A stretch of DNA of 64,000 nt from Okapia johnstoni (Eukaryota; Chordata; Mammalia; Artiodactyla; Giraffidae): positions 69,952,501-70,016,500 of the forward strand of contig CM044316.1 in assembly GCA_024291935.2 (NCBI GenBank), in the 5' to 3' direction. Position 1 is the first letter of the stretch. Each line of letters starts with the position of its first letter. Below, piece by piece: positions 45,709-57,815 of this stretch. The notes below the pieces were generated by a model. The model worked only from the letters and a program-made list of their open reading frames with translations. It did no database searches and was not told the origin of the DNA. The position numbers and the translations under genes are program-made.

Positions 45709-48689
45709 AGATTTAGAGTGGGAAGATTTTTTTTTAAGGTAGACCGGTATTGCTGTGAGCTTCCCTCTTAGAATTACCTTTGCTGCATCTCATCAGTTGG
45801 GTTTTCATCCGTCTCTAGGTATTGTTTAAAATTTCTCCTTTTATTTTTTCCACGACCCATTTGTTGTTCAGTAGCATGTGATATTTATGTTTTTGTGGGT
45901 TTTCACATTTTTTCTTGCAATTTTTAGTGTCATATCATTGTGGTCAAATAAGATGTTTGATATGATTTCAATCTTCTTAAATTTGAGAATTTTTGTAACC
46001 TAACATTTGATGTGTCCTGGAAAATGTTCTGTGTTTACTTGAGGAAAGAATGTGTATCCTGCTGCCTGAGATGGAATATTCTGCATGTATCTATTAATCT
46101 AGTCTAATATGTTGTTTAAGTCTGATGTTTCCTTATTGATTTTCTGTCTGGATGGTCTATCCATTGATGTAAGTGTGGTGTTAATGTCCCCTACTGTTGT
46201 ATCTCTTTAAATTTTTCCCTTTAAGTGTATTAATATTTGCTTTATATACCCATTTACATTTAAATTAATTAGTGATAGGTACGTGCTCATTGCCATTTTA
46301 TTCATTGTTTTCTGCCTGTTTTTGTAATTCCTCTGTTCTTTCTCTCTTCCCTTGTGTTTTGGTGGTTTTCCTTATTGTTATGTTTAGATTGCTTTCAAGT
46401 TTTCTTTTGTTTTTATTGTCTTTTATTTGTGGTGGCCATGAGGTTCACATATGTAATTAGTAGCTTGTTTTAAGTTGGTAGCAACTTAAATTTGAACACA
46501 TTCTGATGTTTTATCTTTTTACCCCCTACATGTTTTATGCTTTTACATATTTTACGTCTTATTTTGTGCATCTGTTAACTGATTATCATAATGTTAATTA
46601 TTTTTACTGCTGTTGATATAACCTCATGATTGCCTTGACTGATCCACTGCTTTTCCAGTGAGAACTTTGCTTTTGTATGTTTTATTACTAATTAGTGCCA
46701 TTTCTTTTCAGCTCAAAGAAATCCCTTTAATATTTCTTATAGGGCTGGTCTAATGGTGATGGACTCTCTTAGTTTTTGCTTATCTGGAAACTCTTTCTCC
46801 TTCAATTCTGAATGATTAGCTTGCTGGGTAGAGAATTTTTGGTTGAAAGTTTTTCTTCCTTTTAGCGCTTTTAATATGCCATGTCACTCCTTTCTGGCCT
46901 GTAGAATTTCTGCTGAAAAAATCTACTGATAGTCTTCCAGGGTTACCCTTGTATGTAACAAGTTGCTCTCTTTATTCTTAGCTTTCACTTTAATTATATG
47001 TGTCTTAATGTGTATCTCTTTGGGTTCATCATATTTGGAACTCTCTGGGCTTCCTGGACCTAGATGTTTGTTTTCTTCCCCAGATTAAGCAAGTTTTGGG
47101 CACCTATTTCTTGAAAATAGTTTTTCTGGCTCCTCCTCTCTCTCTCTCCATTCTGGGAACCCTGTAGTGAGAATGTTGTCCTGCTTGATGTCCCCAGTGT
47201 GCCTTAAGGGTATCTTTAATCTTTTTTTAAAAATTTTTCCCTTGATGATCTGAGTTCCTTTTTTTTTTTTTTAATCTTTCAGCTCATCCAGTCTGCTGCT
47301 GAACCCTTCTAGTGTATTTTTCAATTTCGTTATAACTTCTGTTTGATATTGTCTCTTTCTTGGTTGAAGTTTCCACTGGCTTCATCCATTACTCTCCCAA
47401 GTTCAGTGAGGAACTTTATGACCATTATTTTGAATTCTGTCAGGTAGATTGCTTATCTCCATTTCTTTTAGTTCTCTTTTGGAGATCTTGTCTTGTTCTT
47501 TTGATTGAAACATACTCCGTTTTCTTTATTTTTGCCTAACTCTGTGTTTGTTTCTATGTATTAGGTAAATCAGCTCTTTCTCCTAGACTTGAAGAAGTAG
47601 CCATATTTAGGAAATGTTTTGTGGGGCTCGAAAGAGCAATCCCACCTGGCTACCAGAGCCAAGTGCTCGGGGTGCCCTCTTGCTGGACAGGGTCAGGGCT
47701 GATGTGCAACACTAGAGTTGACTGGGCTTGGTCTTTTGGGCTGGCTGTGGGGCCCATACTCACGGGTGGGACTAGCATTTCACCAGCTGTGAGGCCCAGT
47801 TGAGGTGGAAAGATGGGCAGGGCTTTCTGCAGGGCACTAATTAATACCTTAGAGGGAGAATGCCAACATGATACCTGCCAGCAGCAGCAAGGTAGACTAA
47901 TGACTACCAGTGTCTACCAAGTCGCTCCAGCCAGTGTCTCAGTCCTTGGGGCACATCCCAACCGGTTCCTGCCTTCCTGGTAGATGCTTCAAGATTAGTA
48001 AATAGGTCTCTTCACCTACGGTCTTTGTGCTTCTCAGTCAGGCGTTTGTGCACATTTTCAGGTCATGTAAGTAGGCACACAAGCCCTTTAAGAGCAGCTT
48101 TTCTGTTCCCTGTAGCTCTATAGTTCTGTTATCCTGGAGATATTCCTCATTAGTTTTCAAGGTGAGATGTTTGGGGGGCTCATTTCTCCTGTGCAGGCTC
48201 TAAGGGCTCAGGTGCCTGGTGTGGAACTCGAATACTCCAGAGGGAAAAATCCATTCCTTTGTGACACCTGATGGTTGTGAATCACCATGAAGGGTCTGGT
48301 TTATTTTCCTTGTCATGACTGAATCTCTGCCTCTTCTACCTGTCTCAATGCTGTCCTGTTTCCATTTGTTGTAGAAGCTCCGTTTATCCAGTTCTCAGGC
48401 CCCTTTCCATAGGAGTTATTCCTTGTGTAGATGTAGATTCATTGTGCTTATGGGAGAAAGTTCAGGATCTTCCTGTGTCACCATCCTGAACCCTCCAGAT
48501 TCTCAACTCTTGTAGTGTAGGTATGTGCTTGTTCATATCCACCCTGCTTTCTAGAGTTTTCAACATCACCAAACAAGTAAGTAAGTAAACAAGTAAACAA
48601 GGTTCAAATCAGGATTCATTGAACATTCAGTGAACACATTTTGTGCTAAAAATGATGGTGTATATTCACTTCTCATTGGGAACCTTCTT

Positions 48690-48785
48690 TGAGGCCCTGG
48701 GCATGTCACTTAGCTTATCTGGGCTTTAGTTTTAGGCTGTGTTAACATTATGGCTCTAGGTAACATGCAAGATAACAATTTCAAA
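48690..48785 (+). mobile_element. MIR fragment
   Basis: 'gaggccctgggcatgtcact' and 'tagcttatctgggctttagt' fit the MIR core; the rest is cut by the next SINE. Confidence 0.5.
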
Positions 48786-48797
48786 CCTAGTTTACTT

Positions 48798-49006
48798 CCC
48801 TGGTGGCTCAAATGGTAAAGAATCTGCCTGCAGTGCGGGAGACCTAGGTTTGATCCCTGGGTGGGGAAGATCCCCTGGAGAAAGGAATAGCAACCCACTC
48901 CAGTATTCTGGCCTGGAGAATCCCATGGCCAGAGGAGCCTGGTGAGTTATAGTCCGTGGGGTCGCAAAGAGTCAGACACGACTGAGCCTCTGACACTATC
49001 ACTTTC
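48798..49006 (+). mobile_element. Bov-tA SINE
   Basis: Head 'ccctggtggctcaaatggta', B box 'ggtttgatccc' nearly intact, body close to consensus. A 7-bp tttactt at 48791-48797 and 49007-49013 is the probable TSD. Confidence 0.95.
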
Positions 49007-49013
49007 TTTACTT

Positions 49014-49839
49014 AAAAAGGAGGAGGCTGAATTGACTAGAGGAAACCAGAGCCATTGCTATGATGGAGGCTCCTTGCACATGCTGTATATATTTCTAAAA
49101 TTCTCTTTTTCCACCCCAGTTTATTCTGTACTCCTTGTTTTTGGCAAGAGTTATCTCAGAGAAGCTGAGAAAGATCAGCTACCTCCCCTCCCCTCCTCCC
49201 TTGCTTTAGTCAAGGATTCTCAGCCTTGACTGCACACAAGCATTAGATGAGCTTTCCTAATATTAAATGGAGTGCCTGAGAGAGAGTGTGGTTCATTGTG
49301 TGTTGAATCTACAGCCTTATTTGTCTTCCGACCACCCGCCACTTCCCCCAACAACAGTGAGCTCCTGGACCAATGTGGGTGGGAACCACAAGGATGCCTG
49401 GAAATGCCCAGGCCTTGACACTGAGGAAGAGGCCCAAACAAAATCTGTGCAGTCCAGACTAATCTGACCTTGTGATACTGCCAGGTCATTGTCAGAAAGA
49501 GACACTTCTCATGTTCAAGTGTGGGCATGCTTATCAAGAAGGCAGACACTTGCCGTTGCAACAGATACCCAAAATTGGTAGCATCTTTACCGTGACAGTC
49601 CTACTTTGTCTTCTTTACTTTGTGTTGCCTTGCCCTGGTTCTCTAACTGAACGTCCTTCTCAGTACTTCACATTCACCAAACCGCTCCCTCACAAAAGCA
49701 TCACTGAAAACCCAGGCACGACTTCCACCTCTTAAGTAGCCATTTAAATTCCTAAAAGAGATTTCCTTCTCTCCCTTTCCCCTCCCCCTTTGGCTCCTTG
49801 TCTAGATGTTAGGCTTCCAAGCCCTTAGCTCTCTAATTT
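49014..49839. other. Unassigned
   Basis: No named repeat. Overlapping frames at 49220-49735 on both strands have no motif. Confidence 0.4.
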
Positions 49840-50200
49840 CACTTACTTCTAAAATATAAAGAGCTATTATTATTAACTTTTAATCAGGGAGCTAAAGTTT
49901 AGTTTTTGCATGTGAATAGGCCACTGTTCTTCCTGTATTAGAAACTGCTTTTTAAGCTCTTGTGTTCCATTAAAATAACAATATCAAATTATGTAAATGT
50001 GTTAATTGCTTTATTGAAATTAATACCCTTATTTAGCAAGTTAAACCTTGCAAAATGGCCATTTTTATTAAAAATTATGGAAGTGTGCTGGCTGTTTAAA
50101 GGCTAATGTAATTGGGTGAACCCAACAACCGGGAAATGTCAATTAACAGGAGATTGTTAAATAATATTGTTTAAACAATCAATTTTCTCTTGTAGCTTAG
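49840..50200. promoter_or_regulatory. Candidate conserved noncoding element
   Basis: A repeat-free, AT-rich block dense in homeodomain-type words (ttaattgc, taattggg, caattaac, several atta) and ending with a 14-bp perfect palindrome attgtttaaacaat (50166-50179), two overlapping forkhead-like half-sites. Texture resembles developmental enhancers. Conservation cannot be seen from one sequence, so this is inference. Confidence 0.35.
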
Positions 50201-51145
50201 AAAATGGTCCTGGTAAAGTCATAATGACTGTCTAAGGCCTGAGGGAAGGTTTATGACTATTTTGTTCTGCCCTGTTTTTGAATCTGTTGGATTTTCTTTT
50301 CCGTTTGTCAGAAGTAGGTTTTGTTTAGTAACAGAATTTTAAATTTAGCAGTTTGTAGGAAATTACACTCAGAACATTTTTCCTATGTGAAGGTCATTTT
50401 CTGGCTGGCCATAAAAGGGCCACGTGGTATGTCTGCCACCATGCGGTGGGTACATAGAGAAATATTTGGAGATCTCATTTTATTCTTTTTGAGATAGTTT
50501 TCCTTTTAGAAAAGGATTTTGAGATTATAAAGACATCTTTCTGCTTTTGATAGCACTCATTGCATTCCCTTAATTTCTTAAAATCTATACTGTTTACAAT
50601 AACCGTTGCCATACAACAGTCCTAAAATCTGTCGTCTTCTCAACAGCCCTGCTAGTAACTGTAGTCTTGCAGGGTAAATGTTCTCATTGGAGCATACTAC
50701 AGAAACCTATTTATGAAAATATCTTGTGGTTTCCAAATAGTTGTAGGGAAGGGAATTTTTGGTCACTTATGCAATTTACAGAATCGAGGTCAGCCGAGGA
50801 TGTTGGGATCTTTTTGACTGAGGCTGTGAAGACAAAGGTATGAATAATACTCTAGAGCTCTAAGCTCATTTCTTACTGCATATTGTTTGTGAGTCATTAG
50901 CTTTGCAAACCAGAAAAGAGCCCCACATTGGAGTTTCTCTGTCAACACCTGTTCTGGGTGTCATCCGGCCGTTGAAAGTAATCATTGTAAGTGGTGGATC
51001 CCGTAGAATTTCTAGGGCTTCTTGTGCTGACTAAATGATAGTGTTTCTTCATTTTATGAAAGGACACAGTTCTCTTCTCCCCCTCCCACCCCACTCCCCC
51101 ATGGTTCTGCAACCAAACCATCAGTTTCATCTCTTCAAGTTTTCT
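50201..51145. other. Unassigned
   Basis: No repeat or gene recognised. Confidence 0.4.
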
Positions 51146-51153
51146 TTGTTCAC

Positions 51154-51343
51154 CTTGGGGGCTTCCGAGGTGGCTCAGTGGTAAAGAATCTGCCTGTCAG
51201 TGTAGGAGACACAAGAGTCATGGGAAGAAATGGCTACCCACTCCAGTATTCTTGCCTGGAAAATTCAGTGGACAGAGGACCCTGGCGGGCTACAGTCCCT
51301 GGGGTCGCGATGAGTCAGGCACAGCCTACTGAGCACAGGCACA
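51154..51343 (+). mobile_element. Bov-tA SINE with internal deletion
   Basis: A box intact (tggctcagtgg), but about 35 bases from the B box through the connector are missing ('gacacaagagtcatgggaag' bridges the gap). Body retained. TSD ttgttcac at 51146-51153 and 51344-51351. Confidence 0.93.
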
Positions 51344-51351
51344 TTGTTCAC

Positions 51352-52489
51352 ATAGAAACGTGTGGGGTTTGTTCAGTGGACTATTGCGATTAATGCTCAA
51401 AGTATTGATTTTGTCAATCCAATCACTTGTGAAGCTGATTACTTTATTGCTAGAACCAAAAATTAGTGAAATAAACTCTCTTAATAGACTAAACTTTTAT
51501 GTTTCCCCAGAGGGATTTACCCAACTGGCTGTTATGTTTATCATCCCCTCCACTAGATTTCTACAACATGGACAGCAGAGTAAGAAGTGTACATATATAT
51601 CTAGATTCCTAACGGTTTCAACATAATATTCCTCACAGAAAATTACTCAGTTAAAAGACAATCCATCCAGTGTTTGAACATAGTCAATCTGATTTCTTTG
51701 TGGAGGCAGGTATTCTTTTGAGAGAAACACTCTTATGTTCCAATACAGAAGAGGAGTAGGCAGCTGCTTGTTTTCACCTTTGGAAGATGCAAATAATCTT
51801 TTAATATCAAAGCATCAGTGGAAACCCTATACTTGTTGACTAAAATGGGTTTTTACCCTCTAGATTTTTTTTTTTTTTTTGCCCAGTTCTAAGGAGGGAA
51901 GTTCAGTTTTTAACTGTTTATCAGTAGTTTTGTCCAACATGGAAGATGTTTGCCTCTGTTAGAGTTTCTTGCATTCCATGGAATTAAAATTAGCTGATAT
52001 CTGCTGAGGGAGATTTTTCTGGTCTGTGCACTGAGGATACCTTTTCTATCAGGTGCATGATCAATTCCAGATTCTTGAAGTCTCAACCAGGTTATTCTTT
52101 GATCTTTGTCTTATTCTGAACTTCCTAATGGTCAGTTCAGATCAGAATAGGGTATATCTCAACCCTTCAGACATTCAGGAAAAAATGTCATCTTGTTGGT
52201 AGTTTAATTTTCTTTATAACAAAATATTTTTTATTGACCTAGTTCATCATTTGAAATTATGTATATTATGTTGTTTCTGACTTCTGCCTTCCTAGAATGT
52301 GTTTGGTATAATTAAATCTCTTTTCATGGACTTTGGGTGGTTGCTAAAACATCCAGTTTCTCAGAACTGGTTTTGAAATATTTGAGACTCTTTGCTGGTC
52401 TCCTTAATGTGCCTGGACTATTGCATTTTGATGAGGTTTTATGTCTTTTTTGTTTACTTTTTATAATGTTGCTTTCTCATGAGTTGCCT
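51352..52489. other. Unassigned with poly-T
   Basis: T run at 51866-51880. No repeat named, no gene. Confidence 0.4.
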
Positions 52490-52562
52490 TAATGCTATTA
52501 GCTTGTCACAGTGCCTGGCAAATGGTAGGTGCTCATTAAGTATTTGTTAAATGAATAAATGT
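52490..52562 (+). mobile_element. L2 LINE 3' end
   Basis: 'cacagtgcctggcaaatggt', 'aggtgctcattaagtatttg', 'ttaaatgaataaatg': the last 70 bases of L2. Confidence 0.88.
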
Positions 52563-54639
52563 CATTTTTCACTTTTGCCCCTGCATTTCTGGCTTCAGTG
52601 TCTCCCCTTCTCTTTTCTAAGTGCCTATGTCTAGTTTGTTCAGGTTTGGAAATTTGATAGCGTACATAATAGTAATATGTGCAAATCAAGATTAAGCAGA
52701 ATATGAATGAGGACTTGACTTGCCCGAGGAATGACAACCTGGCAGAGACGTGGATTTTGTGACATCTATTTGACTGCAAAGAGGTCACTTTTTAAAATTT
52801 GCTTCTTCTTTTGAAACTGAGCGCTGGATCCACAATATTGTAAGACAGCTGAATTCCAGATAGATGAGGTATTTTTGTATTTAGTTTTCCCCCGATGGTC
52901 ACTATCAGCACCGAGGAGAACTGCCTGAAGCAGGATATGTAAAAAAATTACTAAGCCATTACTGTGTTTGTGCTTATTTTAATTAGATTTCTCTTAATTT
53001 TTTTTTTAAAAACTGTCCAGAGAGTAATGTGTCCCATGTGAATGTAATTGTCCATTATATAAAACTTAAGTGCATCGAAGGCTTTGGAAAGTGTAAAATG
53101 TACACTCAGGGTCTTGTTTCGTCAATGTGATGTGATTTAAGATCAATTATGGAGGGAGAAAAGAACTGAATACATTATTGTTTTCAAGAAAACTTCAAAG
53201 ATAAGAATTTTTTTTTTCTTGCTGCCAAATAGCTGACAGTTTGCTCTTTTGAATTTCAGTTGAGCTTTTGGAATTTGTTGGTCAGACTCTCTTCTGCCGC
53301 TTTCTTATTGTGTCCTGGCTGGAAGGGTGAGGAGGACAAGAGAATTTCTCATTAGTGACATGTAGTGACACTTCACTTTATTGTGTATGGACGATTTTCT
53401 GACAGAGATAGATGACATGGTTCACGTTTCCAAGAAAATGTTATTCCATCATTGAGTGGAGAAGCTCTGAACCAATCTTTCCGATTCATAAACAGGCTGT
53501 AGATGTGCCAAATGTGACAAAGTGATACTGAAATCTGCAGCCTTGAAATGGAAGATGCTTCCTTGTTCATTTCGGGCTGTATAAGGTTGCAGGTAACTGA
53601 ACACATTAACAATGTCAACTTTTCACTTTTCATTAAGGAGTGACGTGTACGGTACTCAGTCTGTAGTGAAGACTCTGCATTGGTTTGAATTTTTTGACAC
53701 CGGAGCCTTATTTTCCCATCAGGAAATATTTTTCTGTAGTAGAAAGGGAAAATGACAAATTCTTCTGTTTTCTTTAACCCCCACATATCCTCAATTTGAT
53801 TCTTCAAACTGGCTTGGTAGTGTCAAAGAGAAAGGCGTGTTCCCACACAGAGGTGGACATCTGTATTACTCCCCTAACCCTCAGCAACAAACAAATTTTG
53901 TCACCCCCTTGCCAACTGTGCCCAGTGTCTCCTTTGGGGTACAGGAGAGGAAGCCAAGATATAGACTAAGCCTGCCAGTCTAGTCTACCCTCCTAGCCAT
54001 GTGGTCATTGACCTGTGCTGACCTGACCAGAGAGCCTCTCAGGACTCTTAATGAGAACCGGGATGTGAACAGCTCAGAGTGAATCAGTAGGGCGTAAAGA
54101 TGTGAGGACAGAAATGGCTGCCACCAGTTTTAGCTCCTAAAAGAGAAGCCAGCCTGAAGATAAAATGGGTCCTCCAAAAAAGGGAAGAGCTAAAAGAATC
54201 TCAAAGAAATGGGAGCCAAGTTCTGAACCTTTGAATTAAACCCTCTCTGAAGCCTGTCCTATTTCTAGACTCTTTTCTAAATTCTTTTCCGTTATTATTC
54301 AAGATCATTGAGTTTTCCATGGCTTTCAGTCAAAAGATACTCACTGGTGAAGCTACTCAATCTGCCATTTTTGGTTTTGATCACTTGCTGTGAAAGTGCA
54401 AGCCATACAAATGTAGTATAAGATCAAAGAGCTAAATGTGGATCTTTCTAATAGACTGTCTCGTCTATGCTGTGCTGGTGAATGGTTAACAACAGGCTCT
54501 GGGTGCATGAGTTGAGGTTGGTGTACAGCGTTTGCCAATTTGATTTCCATGGTGTGAACATTCTCACCATGGCCAAATTTCAAGTTGCCAGTGTGATACT
54601 GAATGTGGGATTAGAAAGAGATACTAGTAATTGGATCCC
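52563..54639. other. Repeat-poor block
   Basis: About 2.1 kb without a named repeat, the longest such stretch here. It holds a 144-codon minus frame at 53373-53807 with no recognised domain, and AT-rich sequence at 52940-53190. No exon is supported. Confidence 0.45.
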
Positions 54640-54805
54640 GTGAGTCCATAATAGTCAGCACCAGCATACCACCACCTCTATTCCAAGTTTCTGTTTTACA
54701 TATGAGAAAACCATGATACAGAGGAGTTAAGAGGCTCTCCTGAAATCGCACAAAGAGAGGAAAGGCTTGAACCGGAACGTCTGTCTCCTACCTTCTGAAG
54801 TCTAG
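54640..54805 (-). mobile_element. MIR
   Basis: 'ttttacatatgagaaaacca', 'gaggagttaagaggctctcc', 'ggcttgaaccggaacgtctg'. Confidence 0.8.
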
Positions 54806-55014
54806 TTTTTAACAAGCGATAATCTGACTTACATATGTTTACACACACAGCTGCTAACATTAGCACATTTTTAAAAACACACAACGCCCTATGGTTCTCT
54901 GCTGAAGACCAGAAGACTATCCAGATTTTCAAAGTCATTACCTCACTCTTCACTGCCCAGGTGATCAACAAGAATCCCAGCAAATCTTAACAAAAGTGGC
55001 CACCACATTATGAC

Positions 55015-55190
55015 AGTGTTTGTGCCGGTTACTCCATATACATGATGTCCTCAGAATGCAGCAAAGGAATCATTCTTCCATTTTATATGTGAGGAAATTA
55101 AGGTTCAGAGAGGTAGAAGTCCAAGGTCACATCTCACACCTAGCAAGGGGGGGGTGATAACTCGATAGCTCTAGGTTTGTCTCACTTCAA
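55015..55190 (-). mobile_element. MIR
   Basis: 'ccattttatatgtgaggaaa', 'ttaaggttcagagaggtaga', 'ccaaggtcacatctcacacc'. A G run lies at about 55147. Confidence 0.85.
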
Positions 55191-55311
55191 ACAGTAGTTA
55201 GACTGCCCCACCCTTGGTATCCTATCTGGAGAGATGATGTTTCTACTGTGTCCTAATGGGCTTTGCAGGTTTTCCATAACTTAGGAAACACTTGTGGGGA
55301 ACAAATTACAA

Positions 55312-55587
55312 CTGTTTTTCAGTCACTAAGTTGCATCTGACTCTTTGTGTCCCCATGGACTACAGCATGCCGGACTTTCCGGTCCTTCAGTGACTCCTCG
55401 AGTGTGCTGTTGCCATCCAACTCTCTTGCCCTCTGCCACCCCCTTCTCCCCTTGCCTTCAACCTTTTCCAGCATTGGGGTCTTTCCCAGTGAGTCAGCTC
55501 TTTGCATTAGGTGGCCAAAGTATTGGAGCTTCAGCTTTAGCATCGGTCCTACTAGTGAATATTCAGGCTTGATTTCCTTTAGGATTG
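55312..55587 (-). mobile_element. BovB LINE 3' end with TSD
   Basis: 276 bp of antisense BovB: 3' UTR plus the end of ORF2. The minus frame 55319-55654 shows the C-terminal block YFGHLMQRADSLGKT and later AVVHGDTKSQ. A perfect 11-bp acaaattacaa flanks it at 55301-55311 and 55588-55598. 5'-truncated. Confidence 0.94.
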
Positions 55588-55598
55588 ACAAATTACAA

Positions 55599-56934
55599 TA
55601 CCAAACAAAAATGCAGCTGGCCCCTTTGCTGAAAAGGGCATGAACAGTATTCATGGCCCTTTGGGGTTCTGCTCATGGTTCTTATTTATCATATCTAATT
55701 TGACATGTCATCTTTGAGACTTGGTAGGACTAACTTGTGAGGACTCACATAAGAAGATCTGTGTCCTGGCTTGAATGCCCTGTATAAAATGGCATGAGAA
55801 ATAGTCCTCCCAGTAATAAATGTGAGCAAGCAGTAAAATCTGAAAGCAAAAGGATCACATGCTATAAATATCAATAATAGTGGTTCATAAATGTCAGTCA
55901 ATAATATCAATAATTATGGTTCCTAGAAACTTGACTGGTTAAAGAAAAGAATGCTCTCTATTCCCTCATTTCATCCTGCTGCCAAACAGGTACCACTCGT
56001 AGGATTTCCATAGTTTCTTAGTGTGTTCTGTCTGCATTATTCAGAATGACTCTGCAGCTTTCAATAATGTGGTCTGAATTATTTAAGTGGAATGATTAGC
56101 ATAATCTGTATTGCACCCTTAAGAATACAGGGGCAATTAAACACTGAGCTTGACCTACTGTCCTCTTTTGTAGGGCAGAGAAGATCCACACAGCAGAGGT
56201 GATTACAAAAATCAATTCTGTTCATTCTCCTTCCCTCCCTCGTACCCTCCCTCTGTTTTAACTGCCTTTCTCCACAATGCATACACCCAATCTTGATCCT
56301 TCAAAACTGGTGGGAAACTCACTTGCTTTGTTTTAGTCTAAATGTCATTAGCCTATCTCAGTGAAAATTGAATATTCTGGTCAGAGTCTCCAAATTATCC
56401 AAACATCTGGATGTTTAGTGTCATGTAGACAAACTAACCAGTTATATCCATGGTGCATCTGGCTCTCTTTGGAGTCTTATGGAGACAACAAACATTAATG
56501 TATAAGAGAAAGAATAATAACGAAATACTATTGCTTTGAAGGTCCACTACAATCATACTGCAGTATGTCAGGCAGCCACATCCAATGTGGCTGAAAATTA
56601 TGGTTAACTTGCAATAATAATCTCACCCACCAATTCCCATTTTGGAGTCTCAAAATTTACATGTGAACAAAACTACTTAGGGGTACCCAAGGTCATCTCA
56701 TTATTTCACAAAGCCTAACAGAAAGAGCACCCTTCTTGATCCAGGCTACTAAAATGTCAAGTTGCTTTTGGTTAGAAAATCAGTGAGTTTTCTTTCAGTT
56801 AGAAAATCAATACTAACTAAATGCAACTTGGTAAACAAAACCTTTTATTGAAATACTTAGCAGATTGTTTAGAAAGGAGAGTTGGGCACAATATGAGAAC
56901 TGTTGACCAAGAAAGTTCGGAGAGCCGTCCTTAT
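55599..56934. other. Unassigned
   Basis: About 1.3 kb with no named repeat and no gene. Confidence 0.4.
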
Positions 56935-57040
56935 CAATTCATCGGTTATTCGCTGGACACCTAAACAAGCGCCATGCAGGGATTAAGATTGAGACCCTGT
57001 GCATGATACTTACAATCTAGTAGGGAAAGAGAAAAAAGTT
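56935..57040 (-). mobile_element. L2 LINE 3' end
   Basis: 'ctggacacctaaacaagcgc', 'catgcagggattaag', 'acttacaatctagtaggga' in antisense L2 order. Confidence 0.7.
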
Positions 57041-57168
57041 TTATAAATTTGATGTTACCGAAGGAACTTAGAAATGTCTATTCCTGCTTCTAACCAAAAG
57101 GAATCTGAACACAAAAGAGCCATCTGCCTCTAGTCCATGATTTTAAAGGAGACAGAAATGCAACATAG

Positions 57169-57285
57169 ATCGGTAGGTAGGTAGGTGAGCAGGTAGATAG
57201 GTAGGAGGGTGGGTCGGTGGGTAGGTAGATAGATGGTTGGGTGGGTAGCTAGTTGGGTGGATAGATGGGTGGGTAGGTAGGTAAA
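57169..57285 (+). repeat. Tetranucleotide microsatellite (TAGG/TGGG/TAGA)n
   Basis: About 117 bp of imperfect 4-base units: taggtagg, then mixed gtgggtcg, tagatagatgg and gtgggtagg. Confidence 0.95.
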
Positions 57286-57714
57286 TATCCAGATGCCTAT
57301 TTTGTCCAACTAGCATCTGTATCTCTCATTTCTTCCGGTTAAGGTGTTTAAGGTCTCAGTAAAAGATTGTCTCCTCTGAGAAAATGTAAAGCTGTTAGAA
57401 AACCTTAAAAATTCTGCTCCGATAAATGTGTTGGATTAGCAGCCAGTCACCTAGGACCTCTGCAGCATCAGGCCAGGACAGAAACGCTGGGGGTGCTGCA
57501 GGGAGGCATTAGAGGAAAGGAAGTGCTTTCTGATATGCATACTTCCAGGAGAGGTTGCCCCAGAGAGAACTTGGGGAAGCAGGGAGCCCTAAGGAGGGGA
57601 TGGAGCAGCCCCACTGTGGAATGCCAGTGAGGAAGCCCGCCTTCCCCAGCCACAGGGACCAGGCTAGTTAAGCCTTGGGTCGACTTGGCTGCAGAGAAGC
57701 ACTGGCCTCCCTGC
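57286..57714. other. Unassigned
   Basis: No repeat named. A minus frame at 57468-57782 has no motif. Confidence 0.4.
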
Positions 57715-57815
57715 TGAATGGTATGGAAAATGAAACTGAGTTGATGAGAGTTGCCCAAGGCCATAGAAACCATCCCTGTCACACCTGGGATTCTAATTCA
57801 GCTCTTTCTGCCTTC
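57715..57815 (-). mobile_element. MIR fragment
   Basis: 'aaaatgaaactgagttgatg', 'gagttgcccaaggccataga', 'cacacctgggattctaattc'. Confidence 0.8.

Larger units (their letters stand above)
42375..48496 (-). mobile_element. Near-full-length L1 LINE (L1M-type)
   Basis: Antisense L1 from 3' UTR (42375-42620) through ORF2 (to about 46200 and beyond, broken), the ORF1 region (about 47200-47500, coiled-coil-type sequence) and 5' UTR (about 47600-48496). Flanks agectcaactc-type: 42362-42374 reads agactctcaactc and 48497-48509 reads agattctcaactc, 12 of 13 identical. All frames are broken, so it is long dead. Two ruminant SINEs inserted later. Without them the element is about 5.8 kb. Internal promoter and 5' UTR are retained in decayed form. 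Confidence 0.85.
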
